Positions 8,755 through 19,937 of a stretch of DNA of 64,000 nt are shown piece after piece. Each line of letters begins with the position of its first letter. Positions within the stretch are counted from its first letter, which is position 1. Source of the DNA: Enterococcus raffinosus (GTDB taxonomy: Bacteria > Bacillota > Bacilli > Lactobacillales > Enterococcaceae); the NCBI RefSeq assembly GCF_018917525.1, contig NZ_JAHLOS010000011.1:1-64000 (forward strand), in the 5' to 3' direction. The notes beneath the pieces were generated by a model, which was not told the DNA's origin, ran no database searches, and worked only from the letters and a program-made list of their open reading frames with translations. The translations under genes and the position numbers were made by a program.

Positions 8755-8879
8755 GAGGGTTCATTGTTGGATAGAAAAAAAGCAAAATTTTTATAACATG
8801 AAATGTAAGGAAATCTGACATTAGAGTTCTTAAGAACTTTTTATGGCAAGAATAAAAAATGGCGAAAATATGTTCGGTA

Positions 8880-8888
8880 TGCTATAAT
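8880..8888 (+). promoter_or_regulatory. Extended -10 promoter of uvrB
   Basis: TGCTATAAT is an extended -10 element 50 bp before uvrB. The -35 region is weak, which is common with extended -10 promoters. No LexA/DinR-like box (GAAC-N4-GTTC) was recognised. Confidence 0.6.
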
Positions 8889-8938
8889 TTTGAAATGGAA
8901 AATCTTTGTTTATTTAATAGAAAAAGGGGGATTTTTGT

Positions 8939-10930
8939 ATGATTGAAAGAGTAACGGACAACACGTTCGATCTTCATTCAAAATATCAGCCTGCTGGCGA
9001 TCAGCCTGAGGCCATCAAACAATTAGCCGAAGGAATCGTCGATGGAAAAAAAGCACAAATACTTTTAGGAGCTACCGGTACTGGGAAAACATATACAATT
9101 TCTAATGTCATTAAAGAAGTCAATAAACCAACCTTGATTATTGCCCACAACAAGACATTGGCGGGACAATTATATGGTGAGTTTAAGGAATTCTTTCCTA
9201 ACAACGCGGTGGAGTATTTTGTCAGCTATTACGATTACTATCAACCAGAGGCATATGTACCTTCTAGTGATACTTATATTGAAAAGGATTCGAGTATTAA
9301 TGATGAAATCGATAAGCTGCGTCACTCGGCAACTAGTGCTTTGTTAGAACGAAATGATGTGATTGTAGTCGCGTCGGTTTCTTGTATCTTTGGTTTAGGT
9401 TCGCCGAAGGAATATTTAGAGCAAGTGGTTTCGCTGCGAGTGGGAATGGAAATGGATCGAAATCAACTGTTGCGAAATTTGATCGATATTCAATTCGAAC
9501 GAAACGATATCGATTTTCAGCGTGGTCGTTTTCGCGTTCGTGGTGATGTTGTGGAAATATTCCCCGCATCACGTGACGAGCGTGCTTTACGTGTGGAGTT
9601 TTTCGGTGATGAAATCGAGCGCATCCGTGAAGTCGACGCACTAACTGGAGAGATTACTGGAGAAACTGAGCATGTCGCAATTTTCCCAGCTACCCATTTC
9701 TTAACGAATGAGGGGCATATGGAAGTAGCCATCAGCAATATTCAGAAGGAATTAGAGGAGCGTTTGGAAGTTTTACGTAATGATAATAAATTACTAGAAG
9801 CTCAGCGTTTAGAACAACGAACAAATTATGATATCGAAATGTTGCGAGAAATGGGTTATACCTCAGGAATCGAAAATTATTCTCGTCATATGGATGGACG
9901 TAAAGAAGGAGAGCCACCTTATACATTAATTGACTTCTTCCCTGAGGATTTTTTACTTGTAGTTGATGAATCTCATGTGACAATGCCTCAGGTTCGCGGG
10001 ATGTATAATGGTGACCGCGCTCGAAAGCAAATGCTCGTTGATTATGGCTTTCGCTTACCATCCGCTTTAGATAATCGGCCGCTGCAATTAAATGAGTTTG
10101 AAGAACGTGTCAATCAAATCGTTTATGTCTCAGCAACACCAGGTCCTTATGAACATGAAGAAACGGATACAGTGATTGAGCAAATTATTCGTCCAACTGG
10201 TCTATTAGACCCAGTCATTGAAGTACGACCGATTATGGGGCAAATCGATGATCTTGTTGGTGAAATTAATGAGCGTTCTGAACGAAATGAGCGTGTCTTT
10301 GTCACGACCTTAACGAAGAAAATGTCAGAGGATTTGACGGATTACTTCAAAGAATTAGGAATTAAAGTTAAGTATCTTCATAGTGATATTAAGACGCTGG
10401 AGCGGACTGAAATTATTCGTGATTTACGGTTAGGTAAATTTGATGTTCTTGTGGGAATCAATTTGCTGCGAGAAGGTCTAGATGTACCAGAAGTATCCTT
10501 AGTCGCGATTTTGGATGCGGATAAAGAAGGATTCTTGCGAAGTGAGCGGTCGCTCGTCCAAACGATAGGTCGTGCTGCCCGTAACTCAGAAGGTAAAGTT
10601 ATTATGTATGCTGATAAAGTGACGGATTCGATGCAGCGAGCGATGGACGAGACCTCACGTCGACGCAGTATTCAGGAACAGTATAATGAAGAACATGGAA
10701 TCGAACCGAAGACGATCATTAAAGAGATCCGTGATCTGATCTCGATCAGTAAAGTCGCAGATGATACTGAGACATATGACGCTACTTCATTTGAAGATCT
10801 TTCTAAATCAGAACGAAAAGAACTTATCGCTAAAATGGAAGACGAAATGCGTGAAGCCGCTAAGACACTAGACTTCGAAACTGCTGCAACCTTACGAGAT
10901 ACGATTCTAGAGTTAAAAGCAGCAGAATAG
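8939..10930 (+). CDS. uvrB: Excinuclease ABC subunit B
   Basis: UvrB is the damage-verifying helicase-like component of nucleotide excision repair. It is loaded by UvrA and then recruits UvrC. The 663-residue protein has Walker A ([10 protein letters not shown], about residue 41), the beta-hairpin motif [12 protein letters not shown] used for damage probing, DESH, the SATP motif, helicase motif VI (QTIGRAARN) and a C-terminal UVR domain (about 625-660) for UvrC contact. It starts at ATG after AAAGGGGG. uvrA follows 144 bp later on the same strand, as usual in Firmicutes. Confidence 0.98.
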   Translation: MIERVTDNTFDLHSKYQPAGDQPEAIKQLAEGIVDGKKAQILLGATGTGKTYTISNVIKEVNKPTLIIAHNKTLAGQLYGEFKEFFPNNAVEYFVSYYDYYQPEAYVPSSDTYIEKDSSINDEIDKLRHSATSALLERNDVIVVASVSCIFGLGSPKEYLEQVVSLRVGMEMDRNQLLRNLIDIQFERNDIDFQRGRFRVRGDVVEIFPASRDERALRVEFFGDEIERIREVDALTGEITGETEHVAIFPATHFLTNEGHMEVAISNIQKELEERLEVLRNDNKLLEAQRLEQRTNYDIEMLREMGYTSGIENYSRHMDGRKEGEPPYTLIDFFPEDFLLVVDESHVTMPQVRGMYNGDRARKQMLVDYGFRLPSALDNRPLQLNEFEERVNQIVYVSATPGPYEHEETDTVIEQIIRPTGLLDPVIEVRPIMGQIDDLVGEINERSERNERVFVTTLTKKMSEDLTDYFKELGIKVKYLHSDIKTLERTEIIRDLRLGKFDVLVGINLLREGLDVPEVSLVAILDADKEGFLRSERSLVQTIGRAARNSEGKVIMYADKVTDSMQRAMDETSRRRSIQEQYNEEHGIEPKTIIKEIRDLISISKVADDTETYDATSFEDLSKSERKELIAKMEDEMREAAKTLDFETAATLRDTILELKAAE

Positions 10931-11074
10931 ACAAATCTAGTTTGTAAGAGTATTCTGATTCCGCTTTGCTGACTCTGCTAATCTTGTTCCAGTTTAATTA
11001 GCAGGAGAGCATAAGCGTGAAAATAAATGTTTAGAGAAATTGATTACAGTATAACAATGAAATAGGAGATATAA

Positions 11075-13897
11075 ATGGCAAATGATAAGATAGTTATTCA
11101 CGGAGCGCGTGCTCATAATTTGAAAAACGTAGATGTCACGATTCCTCGTGACAAAATGGTGGTTGTTACTGGTTTATCTGGTTCTGGGAAGAGTTCATTG
11201 GCTTTCGATACGTTATACGCCGAAGGTCAACGTCGCTATGTAGAGAGTCTATCTGCATACGCCCGTCAATTCTTAGGACAAATGGATAAGCCGGATGTTG
11301 ATAGTATTGATGGCTTAAGCCCAGCGATTTCTATCGATCAAAAGACAACAAGTAAGAATCCTCGATCGACTGTTGGTACTGTAACTGAAATCAATGATTA
11401 TTTACGATTGCTTTATGCCCGTGTAGGTCATCCAATTTGTCCTAATGATCATATTGAAATCACTTCACAGTCAGTGGAGCAAATGGTTGATAAAGTTTTA
11501 GAATTACCCGAACGGACGAAAATTCAAATTCTGGCTCCCGTAGTTGCTAAGAAAAAAGGGCAGCATAAAAAAGTTTTTGAAATGATTCAACGGGAAGGTT
11601 ACGTCCGCATGCGTGTTGATGGTGAATTATATGATGTAACCGAAGCTCCTGAACTAACCAAAAATAAAAAGCATGATATCGAAATTATCGTCGACCGGAT
11701 CGTCGTAAAAGATGGCATCCGCTCGCGCTTGTTTGATTCTTTTGAAGCGGCTTTACGTTTAGCAGAGGGTTATGCGATTGTTGATGTGATCGGTGAAAAA
11801 GAAATGCTGTTCAGTGAACATTACGCTTGTCCTTATTGTGGCTTTACTGTTGGCGAGCTTGAACCTCGTCTGTTTTCATTCAACGCACCATTTGGCGCTT
11901 GTCCAGATTGTGATGGTTTAGGAGTTAAACTAGAAGTCGATATGGATCTAGTGATTCCTGATCAAAGTAAGACATTACGTCAAGGCGCCTTGATCCCTTG
12001 GAATCCAATCAGCTCGCAATACTATCCACAAATGTTGGAACAGGCCTGCTTGAGCTTTGGCATCGACATGGATACACCTTTTGAAGATTTACCGAAGGAA
12101 CATCAGGATATTATTTTGAATGGCTCCAACGGTGAGAACTTCCATTTCCATTATGAAAATGATTTTGGCGGTGTTCGTGACGTAGAGGTGCCATTTGAAG
12201 GAATTATCAACAATATTAATCGTCGATACGCTGAAACAAATAGTGATTTCACTAGAGATCAAATGCGTTTGTATATGACTGAGTTGACCTGTCAAACTTG
12301 TCATGGTTATCGTTTGAACCCTCAAGCCTTGTCAGTTCAGATCAATGAAACGAATATTGGACAGGTGAGTGAAGATTCAATTAATAGCGCACTAGACTTT
12401 TTCGAAACAGTTGCTTTGAGCGAACAAGAAAAAGTTATCGCTAAACCCATTTTGAAAGAAATCAAGGATCGGCTAAGCTTTTTGCGAAACGTTGGTCTGG
12501 ATTATCTGACCTTAAGTCGTGCTTCTGGAACATTGTCTGGAGGAGAAGCGCAACGAATTCGATTGGCCACTCAAATTGGTTCAAATTTATCTGGTGTGCT
12601 TTATATTTTAGATGAGCCTTCAATTGGTTTGCATCAGCGAGATAATGACCGTCTAATTGAATCGTTGAAGAAAATGCGTGATCTTGGAAATACGTTGATT
12701 GTTGTGGAACATGACGAAGACACCATGCGAGCTGCGGATTATCTAATCGATGTGGGACCAGGTGCAGGTGATCAAGGTGGAGAAATCGTAGCTGCCGGCA
12801 CGCCCAAAGAAGTTGAAGAGAATCCAAAATCTTTAACTGGACAATACCTATCCGGCAAACGAGAAATTGCTGTGCCTAAAGAACGCCGAAAAGGGAATGG
12901 TAAAAAGATCAAAGTTACTGGTGCTGCTGAGAACAATTTGAAAAATATTGATGCAGAGTTTCCGCTAGGCAAATTTGTCGCAGTTACAGGCGTTTCTGGT
13001 TCGGGAAAATCAACTCTGGTTAATCAAATATTAAAGAAAGCACTAGCGCAAAAACTCAATCGTAACTCCAATAAACCAGGTAAATTCAAGAAAATTACTG
13101 GTTACAATAATATTGAAAAATTAGTTGATATTGATCAAAGTCCGATTGGGCGGACGCCAAGAAGTAATCCGGCAACCTATACGAGTGTGTTTGATGACAT
13201 TCGTGATCTGTTTGCTCAAACAAATGAAGCAAAGATTCGCGGCTATAAAAAGGGACGGTTCAGTTTTAATGTTAAGGGAGGCCGTTGTGAAGCTTGTCGT
13301 GGGGATGGAATTATCAAGATTGAAATGCATTTTTTACCAGATGTGTATGTCCCTTGTGAAGTTTGTCATGGCAAACGCTACAACTCAGAAACGCTGGAAG
13401 TTCACTACAAAGGTAAGAATATTGCAGATATTTTAGAAATGACTGTCGAAGATGCGGTTGAGTTCTTCAAGCATATACCTAAAATTCATCGCAAATTGCA
13501 AACAATTGTTGATGTTGGTTTAGGTTATGTCACCATGGGTCAACCAGCAACAACACTATCTGGTGGTGAAGCGCAACGGATGAAGCTTGCCAGCGAACTG
13601 CACAAGAATTCGAATGGGAAGAATTTTTATATCCTAGATGAGCCTACTACTGGGTTGCATACAGATGATATTGCACGTTTATTGAAGGTGCTTGAACGCT
13701 TCGTTGACGCTGGTAACACAGTTCTGGTAATTGAACATAACTTAGATGTGATTAAGTCGGCCGACTATGTCATTGATCTGGGACCAGAAGGCGGCGATGG
13801 TGGTGGTACTGTTTTAGCTACAGGTACACCGGAAGAAATTGCAGAAGTACCGGAGAGTTACACCGGACATTATTTAAAACGCGTTCTTAAAAAATAA
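11075..13897 (+). CDS. uvrA: Excinuclease ABC subunit A
   Basis: UvrA is the dimeric ATPase that finds DNA lesions and loads UvrB. The 940-residue length is standard. Two ABC modules are visible: [15 protein letters not shown] near residue 31 and [12 protein letters not shown] near residue 640. There are two LSGGEAQR signatures. Zinc-module cysteines include CPYCG and CPDC in the first half, and CEACRGDG with CEVCHG in the second. It starts at ATG after AGGAGA. A terminator follows at 13914. Confidence 0.98.
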   Translation: MANDKIVIHGARAHNLKNVDVTIPRDKMVVVTGLSGSGKSSLAFDTLYAEGQRRYVESLSAYARQFLGQMDKPDVDSIDGLSPAISIDQKTTSKNPRSTVGTVTEINDYLRLLYARVGHPICPNDHIEITSQSVEQMVDKVLELPERTKIQILAPVVAKKKGQHKKVFEMIQREGYVRMRVDGELYDVTEAPELTKNKKHDIEIIVDRIVVKDGIRSRLFDSFEAALRLAEGYAIVDVIGEKEMLFSEHYACPYCGFTVGELEPRLFSFNAPFGACPDCDGLGVKLEVDMDLVIPDQSKTLRQGALIPWNPISSQYYPQMLEQACLSFGIDMDTPFEDLPKEHQDIILNGSNGENFHFHYENDFGGVRDVEVPFEGIINNINRRYAETNSDFTRDQMRLYMTELTCQTCHGYRLNPQALSVQINETNIGQVSEDSINSALDFFETVALSEQEKVIAKPILKEIKDRLSFLRNVGLDYLTLSRASGTLSGGEAQRIRLATQIGSNLSGVLYILDEPSIGLHQRDNDRLIESLKKMRDLGNTLIVVEHDEDTMRAADYLIDVGPGAGDQGGEIVAAGTPKEVEENPKSLTGQYLSGKREIAVPKERRKGNGKKIKVTGAAENNLKNIDAEFPLGKFVAVTGVSGSGKSTLVNQILKKALAQKLNRNSNKPGKFKKITGYNNIEKLVDIDQSPIGRTPRSNPATYTSVFDDIRDLFAQTNEAKIRGYKKGRFSFNVKGGRCEACRGDGIIKIEMHFLPDVYVPCEVCHGKRYNSETLEVHYKGKNIADILEMTVEDAVEFFKHIPKIHRKLQTIVDVGLGYVTMGQPATTLSGGEAQRMKLASELHKNSNGKNFYILDEPTTGLHTDDIARLLKVLERFVDAGNTVLVIEHNLDVIKSADYVIDLGPEGGDGGGTVLATGTPEEIAEVPESYTGHYLKRVLKK

Positions 13898-13913
13898 GTA
13901 ACTGATAAAGCTT

Positions 13914-13950
13914 AATGCAGGTAAAGGATTCTCCTTTGCTTGCATTTTTC
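13914..13950 (+). terminator. Terminator of uvrA
   Basis: AATGCAGGTAAAGG pairs imperfectly with CCTTTGCTTGCATT, followed by T-rich sequence. It overlaps the -35 of the next promoter. Confidence 0.7.
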
Positions 13951-13963
13951 TTTATGGTATGAT
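13936..13963 (+). promoter_or_regulatory. Promoter of the D-aspartate ligase operon
   Basis: TTGCTT (13936-13941) and TATGAT (13958-13963) are 16 bp apart, about 35 bp before the ligase start. The -35 sits inside the uvrA terminator hairpin. Confidence 0.55.
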
Positions 13964-13998
13964 TATCGTTGATTTAGAATGAGAAGGTGTAAGAGAAT

Positions 13999-15255
13999 AT
14001 GAATGAAAAACAAAAATTTGTACCAATCTTATTAGGGAGCGACATCAATGTATATGGAATGTCTCGTTCTTTCCATGAAGCGTATGGAATCGTTTCTGAG
14101 GCATATGCTGGCTTACAGTTGGCGCCGACAAAATATAGTAAAATCGTGAATGTTCATGTCGTACCGGGATTTGATAAAGATCCTGTGTTCATGGATAAAA
14201 TGCGCGAATTAGGAAAAACCACCTATAATGATCCCGAAACAAAATATTTGCTGATTGCCTGTGGGGATGGGTATGCAGAATTGGTTTCACAACACAAAGA
14301 AGAGCTTTCTGAATGGTTTATTTGCCCTTATATTGATTTTGACTTGTTGCAACGTTTAATCAGTAAAGTTAGCTTCTATGAAATCTGTGAAAAGTATGAT
14401 TTACCTTATCCAAAAACCTTCATTATTACAGAGGATATGCTTGAAGCGGGAAAATTGAAACAAGATTTGCCGTTTGACTTTCCAGTAGCCTTGAAACCTG
14501 CTAATAGTGTCGAGTGGTTATCAATTGATTTTGAAGGACGTAAAAAGGCCTTTATCCTAGATACACGTGACGAATTCGATACGATTATTGAACGAATTTA
14601 TCAAGCAGGCTACACAAGTGAGATGATTGCCCAAGATTTCATCCCAGGTGACGATAGCAATATGCGAGTATTGAACGCCTATGTGGATCAAAATCATCAA
14701 GTTCGAATGATGTGTTTGGGGCATCCATTGCTAGAAGATCCTTCTCCTGAAGCAATCGGAAATTACGTTGCGATCATGCCTGAATACAATGAAAAAATCT
14801 ATCAAACCATCAAGAGCTTTTTAGAAAAAATCGATTATACTGGATTTGCTAACTTCGATATGAAATATGATCCGCGAGATGGTGAGTATAAGTTATTCGA
14901 AATCAACTTACGTCAAGGGCGTAGCAGTTTCTTTGTGACATTAAACGGCTTCAACTTAGCCCAATATGTAACAGAGGATCGTGTTTTTGAAAAACCTTTT
15001 GACGAAACAATTTACGGCAAAGCTGAACCAGCTAATTCAAAATTATGGATGGGTGTCCCTAAGAGTGTTTTTGAAAAATATGCTCGCAACAATGCTGATA
15101 AAGAGAAAGCCCTAGAAATGATTAAAAAAGATCAATGGGGGACCACTGTCTTTTACAAGAAAGATATGTCCTTGATGCGATGGGTATTAATGAAATATAT
15201 GTTTAGCCAATATAAAGGCCGTTTTGATTTATTCTTTAAAGAGAAAGAAGGATAA
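13999..15255 (+). CDS. D-aspartate ligase (ATP-grasp), Asl type
   Basis: This 418-residue ATP-grasp protein looks like Asl(fm) of Enterococcus faecium. That enzyme attaches D-aspartate through its beta-carboxylate to the lysine side chain of peptidoglycan precursors, building the D-Asp/D-Asn cross-bridge. Visible landmarks are the lysine-containing ATP-binding segment [13 protein letters not shown], the acidic strand [18 protein letters not shown] and the metal-binding end [24 protein letters not shown] split over about residues 286-312. An aspartate racemase gene follows after 2 bp, so supply and use of D-Asp are coupled, which strongly supports the call. The start is ATG after GAGAAGGTG. 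Confidence 0.88.
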   Translation: MNEKQKFVPILLGSDINVYGMSRSFHEAYGIVSEAYAGLQLAPTKYSKIVNVHVVPGFDKDPVFMDKMRELGKTTYNDPETKYLLIACGDGYAELVSQHKEELSEWFICPYIDFDLLQRLISKVSFYEICEKYDLPYPKTFIITEDMLEAGKLKQDLPFDFPVALKPANSVEWLSIDFEGRKKAFILDTRDEFDTIIERIYQAGYTSEMIAQDFIPGDDSNMRVLNAYVDQNHQVRMMCLGHPLLEDPSPEAIGNYVAIMPEYNEKIYQTIKSFLEKIDYTGFANFDMKYDPRDGEYKLFEINLRQGRSSFFVTLNGFNLAQYVTEDRVFEKPFDETIYGKAEPANSKLWMGVPKSVFEKYARNNADKEKALEMIKKDQWGTTVFYKKDMSLMRWVLMKYMFSQYKGRFDLFFKEKEG

Positions 15256-15257
15256 AC

Positions 15258-15971
15258 ATGGAAAATTTCTTTAGTATACTTGGCGGTATGGGAACGATGG
15301 CAACGGAGAGTTTCATTCGAATTCTTAATCAACGGACTCAGGCTCATAACGATCAAGAATATCTAAATTACGTCATGTTCAATCATGCGACAGTTCCCGA
15401 CCGAACTGCTTACATTTTAGATAATAAGGCAGCCAATCCCCTACCTTTTCTGCTAGATGATATCGAGAAACAAAATTTATTACAGCCAGATTTTATCGTC
15501 TTGACCTGTAACACTGCTCATTATTTTTTCGAGCAATTGCAAGGTGCAACGAAGATTCCCCTATTGCATATGCCGCGAGAAGCTGTCAATGAAGTAACGA
15601 AGAATCATCGAAAAGGGGATAAAATTGCTGTTCTGGCTACTGCTGGAACTATGTCCGCTAAAGTTTATCAAAGCGAACTGGAAGTTAAGGGATATGAGGT
15701 TCTGGTCCCTGAAAAAGAGTTGCAAGACAAGGTCAATCATCTGATTTATCATGATGTGAAGGAAAATGACTTTATTAATAGTGAATTATACTTGGAAATT
15801 CTTTCGGACGTCTTTGAAAAACATGGATGTCAAAATGCTATTTTAGGCTGTACAGAACTTTCTTTAGTTCAAGAATTGACAAAAGACGTGCCATATTCTG
15901 TCATAGATGCTCAATCAATTTTAGCAGATCGAACAATTGAACTAGCATTAAAAAACAGATCTTCCAAATAG
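15258..15971 (+). CDS. racD: Aspartate racemase
   Basis: Cofactor-independent racemase of the Asp/Glu family that interconverts L- and D-aspartate. The two catalytic cysteines of the two-base mechanism are visible as C84 (LTCNTAHYF) and C198 (LGCTELSLV), and the N-terminal [11 protein letters not shown] phosphate/carboxylate loop is present. Length 237 residues is normal. It begins 2 bp after the ligase gene with AGAAGG as ribosome site. Its likely job is to provide D-Asp for the upstream ligase. Confidence 0.9.
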   Translation: MENFFSILGGMGTMATESFIRILNQRTQAHNDQEYLNYVMFNHATVPDRTAYILDNKAANPLPFLLDDIEKQNLLQPDFIVLTCNTAHYFFEQLQGATKIPLLHMPREAVNEVTKNHRKGDKIAVLATAGTMSAKVYQSELEVKGYEVLVPEKELQDKVNHLIYHDVKENDFINSELYLEILSDVFEKHGCQNAILGCTELSLVQELTKDVPYSVIDAQSILADRTIELALKNRSSK

Positions 15972-15996
15972 GAAGCACTGAAACTGTTGAAAAAAT

Positions 15997-16035
15997 CTGT
16001 TCTAAGCTCGCAATTCGAGACTGGAACAGTTTTTT
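15997..16035 (+). terminator. Terminator of the D-Asp operon
   Basis: CTGTTC/GAACAG with an inner CTCG/CGAG stem is followed by TTTTTT. Confidence 0.75.
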
Positions 16036-16153
16036 ATTTATTTCAATTTGAATTGGAAACAAAATTTATTGACTATGACCTTACTTTTTTCCTAATTAAG
16101 TGTATTACGAAAAGTTAAAGAATTACAAAAAAGTAGCAAAGACACGCCAGGAA

Positions 16154-16162
16154 TGTTATAAT
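16154..16162 (+). promoter_or_regulatory. Extended -10 promoter upstream of rapZ
   Basis: TGTTATAAT (extended -10). The predicted start point is near 16169, just at the edge of the hairpin at 16170. Confidence 0.6.
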
Positions 16163-16169
16163 TTTTGAG

Positions 16170-16196
16170 AAGGCAAAGGGATTTTTGCCTTTTTTT
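16170..16196 (+). terminator. Promoter-proximal intrinsic terminator/attenuator before rapZ
   Basis: AAGGCAAA pairs with TTTGCCTT around a 6-nt loop and is followed by six T. It begins about one base after the likely transcription start, so transcripts from 16154-16162 would end after some 27 nt unless the hairpin is bypassed. A further perfect inverted repeat (GATCTAT 16231-16237, ATAGATC 16254-16260) lies between it and rapZ. The rest of 15972-16301 shows no gene. Confidence 0.65.
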
Positions 16197-16301
16197 AACG
16201 CACATATAAAAATAAGAGTATTCATTTGTAGATCTATTTAGTTATGCAGCCTGATAGATCATATTGAAATAATTTCCTTAAACAAGAAAGGAGCGGCACA
16301 A

Positions 16302-17189
16302 ATGACTGAGAGTTTACATTTAGTTGTTATTACTGGTATGAGCGGAGCGGGGAAAACCGTAGCAATTCAAAGCTTTGAAGACATGGGGTATTTTTGCGTT
16401 GATAACATGCCTCCAGGTTTGATTCCGAAATTTTGGGAGTTGATCCGTGAATCGGGAAAGGTAACAAAAATCGCCCTAGTGGTTGATTTGCGTTCACGGT
16501 CATTTTTCGAAGATATTCAAAATATGCTGGTAGAAATTGAGAATACAGGCTTTATTGATACCAGTATTTTATTTTTAGATTGTTCTGATGAGGAATTAGT
16601 CTCTCGATACAAGGAGACCCGTCGTGCACATCCACTTGCGATGGAAGGCATGATCACTGAGGGAATTCGTAAGGAACGAGCAATCTTGGAAGATTTAAAA
16701 AATCGTGCAACATTAATGATCGACACGACTGATTTAACTCCGCGTCAATTACGTGAAAAAATTAATCAATCGTTTAAACAGCAGGATGATTTAGGCTTCC
16801 ATGTGGAGGTTGTTTCATTTGGCTTCAAGTATGGGTTGCCGATTGATGCGGATATCGTGATGGATGTTCGCTTCTTACCAAATCCGCACTATATCCCAGA
16901 ATTACGACCGCAAACTGGATTAGATAAGCCTGTTTATGATTATGTCATGTCGTTTCCCGAAACAGAAAGCTTTTATTCGAATTTTGTACGATTAATCATG
17001 GATATTTTACCAGGCTACATCAAAGAAGGAAAAAGCTCTTTAACAATTGCGATTGGCTGTACGGGGGGACAACATCGTTCGGTTGCATTGACTGAACGGG
17101 TAGGTAAGGCGATTAAGGATGCTGATTATAAAGTCAATATTACCCATCGCGATAAGGACAAGCGGAAAGAGACGGTGAATCGTTCATGA
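16302..17189 (+). CDS. rapZ: RapZ/YvcJ-family nucleotide-binding protein
   Basis: P-loop protein of the YvcJ/RapZ family, 295 residues. B. subtilis YvcJ binds and hydrolyses GTP/ATP; the E. coli relative RapZ is an RNA adaptor controlling glmS, but that role is not established in Firmicutes. Walker A is GMSGAGKT at residues 12-19. The conserved C-terminal domain has SFGFKYGLP, a DVRFLPNPH block and [11 protein letters not shown]. The start has AAGGAG upstream. It overlaps yvcK by 4 bp and leads the conserved rapZ-yvcK-whiA operon. Confidence 0.95.
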   Translation: MTESLHLVVITGMSGAGKTVAIQSFEDMGYFCVDNMPPGLIPKFWELIRESGKVTKIALVVDLRSRSFFEDIQNMLVEIENTGFIDTSILFLDCSDEELVSRYKETRRAHPLAMEGMITEGIRKERAILEDLKNRATLMIDTTDLTPRQLREKINQSFKQQDDLGFHVEVVSFGFKYGLPIDADIVMDVRFLPNPHYIPELRPQTGLDKPVYDYVMSFPETESFYSNFVRLIMDILPGYIKEGKSSLTIAIGCTGGQHRSVALTERVGKAIKDADYKVNITHRDKDKRKETVNRS

Positions 17190-18184
17190 AAATGAAAACA
17201 TATCGTATCCGCAAACCTAAGATCGTCGTAATAGGCGGCGGAACGGGCCTTCCAGTTATTTTGAAAAGCTTGCGCAATCAAAGTGCGGATATCACAGCGG
17301 TTGTCACGGTGGCCGATGATGGAGGAAGCAGCGGTGAACTGCGCGATTCGATTGACATGGCACCTCCTGGAGACCTACGAAATGTACTAGCAGCGTTATC
17401 TGACATGCCGAAACTGTATGAAGATCTATTTCAATATCGCTTCCATGAAAGTGATAAATTTCTAGCTAATCATACAATTGGCAATCTATTAATTGCTGCG
17501 TTGTCAGAAATGCGCAATAGTACTTATGAGGCGATTCAATTACTTTCTATGATGATGCATGTTGATGGACATATTTATCCTTCATCAGAGATGCCGCTAG
17601 TGTTGCACGCTGATTTTGACGATGGAACCAGTGCAGTGGGAGAGTCAAAAATCGCGATTGATCGCAAGAATATCGAAAAGGTTTACGTCACTGATAAAAG
17701 CGGAGAAAAGGCTGTTCACGCGGCTCGTAAAGTTGTCAATGCGATCAATGAAGCGGATATGGTCGTGCTAGGTCCAGGGTCATTATTTACGAGTATTTTA
17801 CCTAATCTGATGATTGAAGAATTAGGTGAGGCCGTTCGTACGACAAACGCGGAAGTGGTCTACATCTGCAATATCATGACTCAAAAAGGTGAGACTGAAC
17901 ACTTTAGTGATGCAGATCATATTCGTGTTTTGCACAAACATCTTGAGAGCAATTTTATTGATACCGTCTTAGTTAACACGGAGCATGTACCAGAGGGGTA
18001 TATGGATCCTGAAATCTATGATGAGTATTTAGTACAAGTGACTCACGATTTTAACGGCTTAAGAGAACAAGGCTGTCGAGTCGTTTCCACTGATTTCTTG
18101 AAATTACGTGATGGCGGTGTTTTCCATGATGGTGATAAGGTTGTTGACGAATTGTTCCGAATTGTTTTTGGAGCGAAAATTTAA
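17186..18184 (+). CDS. yvcK: YvcK/GlmR family protein (UDP-sugar-binding)
   Basis: CofD-like fold protein of 332 residues. In B. subtilis YvcK (GlmR) is needed for normal shape and growth on gluconeogenic carbon sources and binds UDP-GlcNAc. The GGGTGLPV nucleotide loop begins at residue 17, and [13 protein letters not shown] and [13 protein letters not shown] are conserved blocks. ATG overlaps the rapZ stop (ATGA). The protein is expected in the cytoplasm. A functional link to glmS/glmM further along this window is inference from the family. Confidence 0.93.
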   Translation: MKMKTYRIRKPKIVVIGGGTGLPVILKSLRNQSADITAVVTVADDGGSSGELRDSIDMAPPGDLRNVLAALSDMPKLYEDLFQYRFHESDKFLANHTIGNLLIAALSEMRNSTYEAIQLLSMMMHVDGHIYPSSEMPLVLHADFDDGTSAVGESKIAIDRKNIEKVYVTDKSGEKAVHAARKVVNAINEADMVVLGPGSLFTSILPNLMIEELGEAVRTTNAEVVYICNIMTQKGETEHFSDADHIRVLHKHLESNFIDTVLVNTEHVPEGYMDPEIYDEYLVQVTHDFNGLREQGCRVVSTDFLKLRDGGVFHDGDKVVDELFRIVFGAKI

Positions 18185-18211
18185 TTAAAGTAGAAGTAAG
18201 GAGGGCTCGCC

Positions 18212-19147
18212 ATGTCTTTTGCAGCAGAGGTAAAAAAGGAATTAACGGGTCTGGCGGTCCAAAAAAATCTTGCGCAAGCTGAATTAGCCGCTTTGATACG
18301 AATGAATGGGTCACTCAGCTTGAACAATCATCAATTCGTTTTGAATGTTCAAACGGAAAATGCCGCAATCGCTCGTCGAATTTTTACGTTGTTGAAAGAA
18401 CATTACGGTGTCCGCAGCGAATTGCTGGTACGGCGTAAAATGAAACTGAAGAAAAATAATGTTTATATCGTACGGCTTAAACAAGAAACGCAAAAAATAT
18501 TATTGGATTTGGACATTATGGATGGCGCGATGTTTCAATCGCACATTTCTAATGAGATCAAGCAATCAGAGAAAAAAACTCGCGCATATTTAAGAGGGGC
18601 TTTTTTAGCTTCTGGTTCTGTTAACAATCCAGAAACTAGTCGCTATCATTTAGAGATTTCGTCGATCTATGAGGAGCATAACCAAGATATTTGTGACTTG
18701 CTCAATCAATTCGACCTAAATGCGCGGACGTTGGAGCGCAGAAATGGGTACATCACGTATTTAAAAGGGGCGGAGAAAATCGCCGACTTTTTAACGTTGA
18801 TTGGTGCAACAAACTCCATGTTGAAATTTGAAGATGTTCGGATTGTACGTGATATGCGTAATTCGGTCAATCGGTTAGTCAATTGTGAGACAGCGAATAT
18901 GAATAAAACGATTGATGCTGCTTCAAAGCAGATTGAGAATATTCATTTTATTGAAGCTACCGTCGGTCTGCAGTCTTTACCTGAGAAACTGCAGGAAATT
19001 GCAGAATTAAGAATTCAAAATCCGGAGATTAGTTTAAAAGAATTAGGAGAAATGATTCCATCAGGGGCAATTTCAAAATCGGGAATTAATCATCGAATTC
19101 GTAAAATCAATGACTTTGCAGATAATTTACGTAAAAAAACCGTTTGA
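18212..19147 (+). CDS. whiA: WhiA-family DNA-binding protein
   Basis: WhiA joins a degenerate LAGLIDADG homing-endonuclease-like N-terminal part to a C-terminal helix-turn-helix. In Bacillus it affects chromosome segregation and cell division. The 311-residue protein shows [10 protein letters not shown] at the start, [13 protein letters not shown] in the LAGLIDADG half and the HTH segment [18 protein letters not shown] near the end. AAGGAGGG lies 7 bases before ATG. It is the last gene of the rapZ operon, with a terminator overlapping its stop. Confidence 0.96.
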   Translation: MSFAAEVKKELTGLAVQKNLAQAELAALIRMNGSLSLNNHQFVLNVQTENAAIARRIFTLLKEHYGVRSELLVRRKMKLKKNNVYIVRLKQETQKILLDLDIMDGAMFQSHISNEIKQSEKKTRAYLRGAFLASGSVNNPETSRYHLEISSIYEEHNQDICDLLNQFDLNARTLERRNGYITYLKGAEKIADFLTLIGATNSMLKFEDVRIVRDMRNSVNRLVNCETANMNKTIDAASKQIENIHFIEATVGLQSLPEKLQEIAELRIQNPEISLKELGEMIPSGAISKSGINHRIRKINDFADNLRKKTV

Positions 19148-19165
19148 AGTTTCAAACGGTTTTTT
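19137..19165. terminator. Bidirectional terminator whiA / DsbA-like gene
   Basis: AAACCGTTTGAA and TTCAAACGGTTT pair around GT, with T-runs on both strands. It contains the whiA stop. Confidence 0.9.
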
Positions 19166-19167
19166 GT

Positions 19168-19683
19168 TTACTCAGCAATATATGATTTTAGTGTAGCCTC
19201 ATCAATCGATTCGTCAAATATGTGTTCACCTAAAACAATTGTGGGCACAAATTTGATATTGGCTTGCTCAGCTTCATTACGTATCTCGCTTTGCAAGATC
19301 TGGTTTGCCTGTTGGTTGAAACCCAGTGTTTTTTCAGCGTACTCCGCTACAGCTTCGAGTTCGAAGTCATGCCAAACTGATTGAGTTTCGAACGCCAATT
19401 GAATTTGAGTCAATGCTTTTTTGGGATCAGTATCAATATATTCATGCATAATGTTGCCGCGTTGTAAACTAATTTTGTCCTTGTCTAGTAATTTGATGAT
19501 GCGTTGAACTTTTCCCTCTGCTACAGCTTGAGTTAAGACGTCATAAGATTCTTCGAACCATTGTTTACAGTAGGGACAACGAAGATTGATAAATTCAATC
19601 AAGCGTTTTGGTGCTTTATCAGATCCAATTTTAATTCCATTAAAATCGTTGACCAGCTTTCCTTTAATAACTGAAATATCCAT
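19168..19683 (-). CDS. DsbA/thioredoxin-fold protein with CPYC motif
   Basis: The 171-residue protein has a thioredoxin fold with active site CPYC (in INLRCPYCKQWF) and a cis-proline loop (KFVPTIVLGE), with a helical insertion between them as in DsbA-like proteins. No signal peptide is seen, so a cytoplasmic oxidoreductase role is more likely than secretion folding. I chose ATG 19683 because AGGAAG lies 10 bases upstream; the in-frame ATG at 19704 has no ribosome site. The exact substrate is unknown. Confidence 0.8.
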   Translation of the reverse strand: MDISVIKGKLVNDFNGIKIGSDKAPKRLIEFINLRCPYCKQWFEESYDVLTQAVAEGKVQRIIKLLDKDKISLQRGNIMHEYIDTDPKKALTQIQLAFETQSVWHDFELEAVAEYAEKTLGFNQQANQILQSEIRNEAEQANIKFVPTIVLGEHIFDESIDEATLKSYIAE

Positions 19684-19779
19684 CCAAAAAACACTTCCTT
19701 TCATCTATTAGTGTACAGAATATTCATAAGAAAACAAATACTTTTCATATGATTACGTTAAAAAGTCTACAAGACTTAT

Positions 19780-19807
19780 TTGAAAATAAGATATGTTAGT
19801 TTATAAT
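19780..19807 (+). promoter_or_regulatory. Promoter of the PFOR gene
   Basis: TTGAAA (19780-19785) and TATAAT (19802-19807) are 16 bp apart, leaving a leader of about 120 nt. No Rex-type TTGTGA-N6-TCACAA site was recognised. Confidence 0.6.
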
Positions 19808-19937
19808 AAATCCGTTGTTGTAAAAATTCTAAAGTTATTATCTCAAGAGTTAAAGTATCTTTTAGAGATATTACAGAAATATAGGTTGTTTTTCTACATT
19901 AGAAGTGACAACAGTTAATTGAAAAAGGAGGAGACAC

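Noticed and set aside
8700-8938. LexA/DinR box before uvrB
   Set aside because: TTCTTAAGAAC at 8827-8837 is palindromic but does not fit the GAAC-N4-GTTC pattern.
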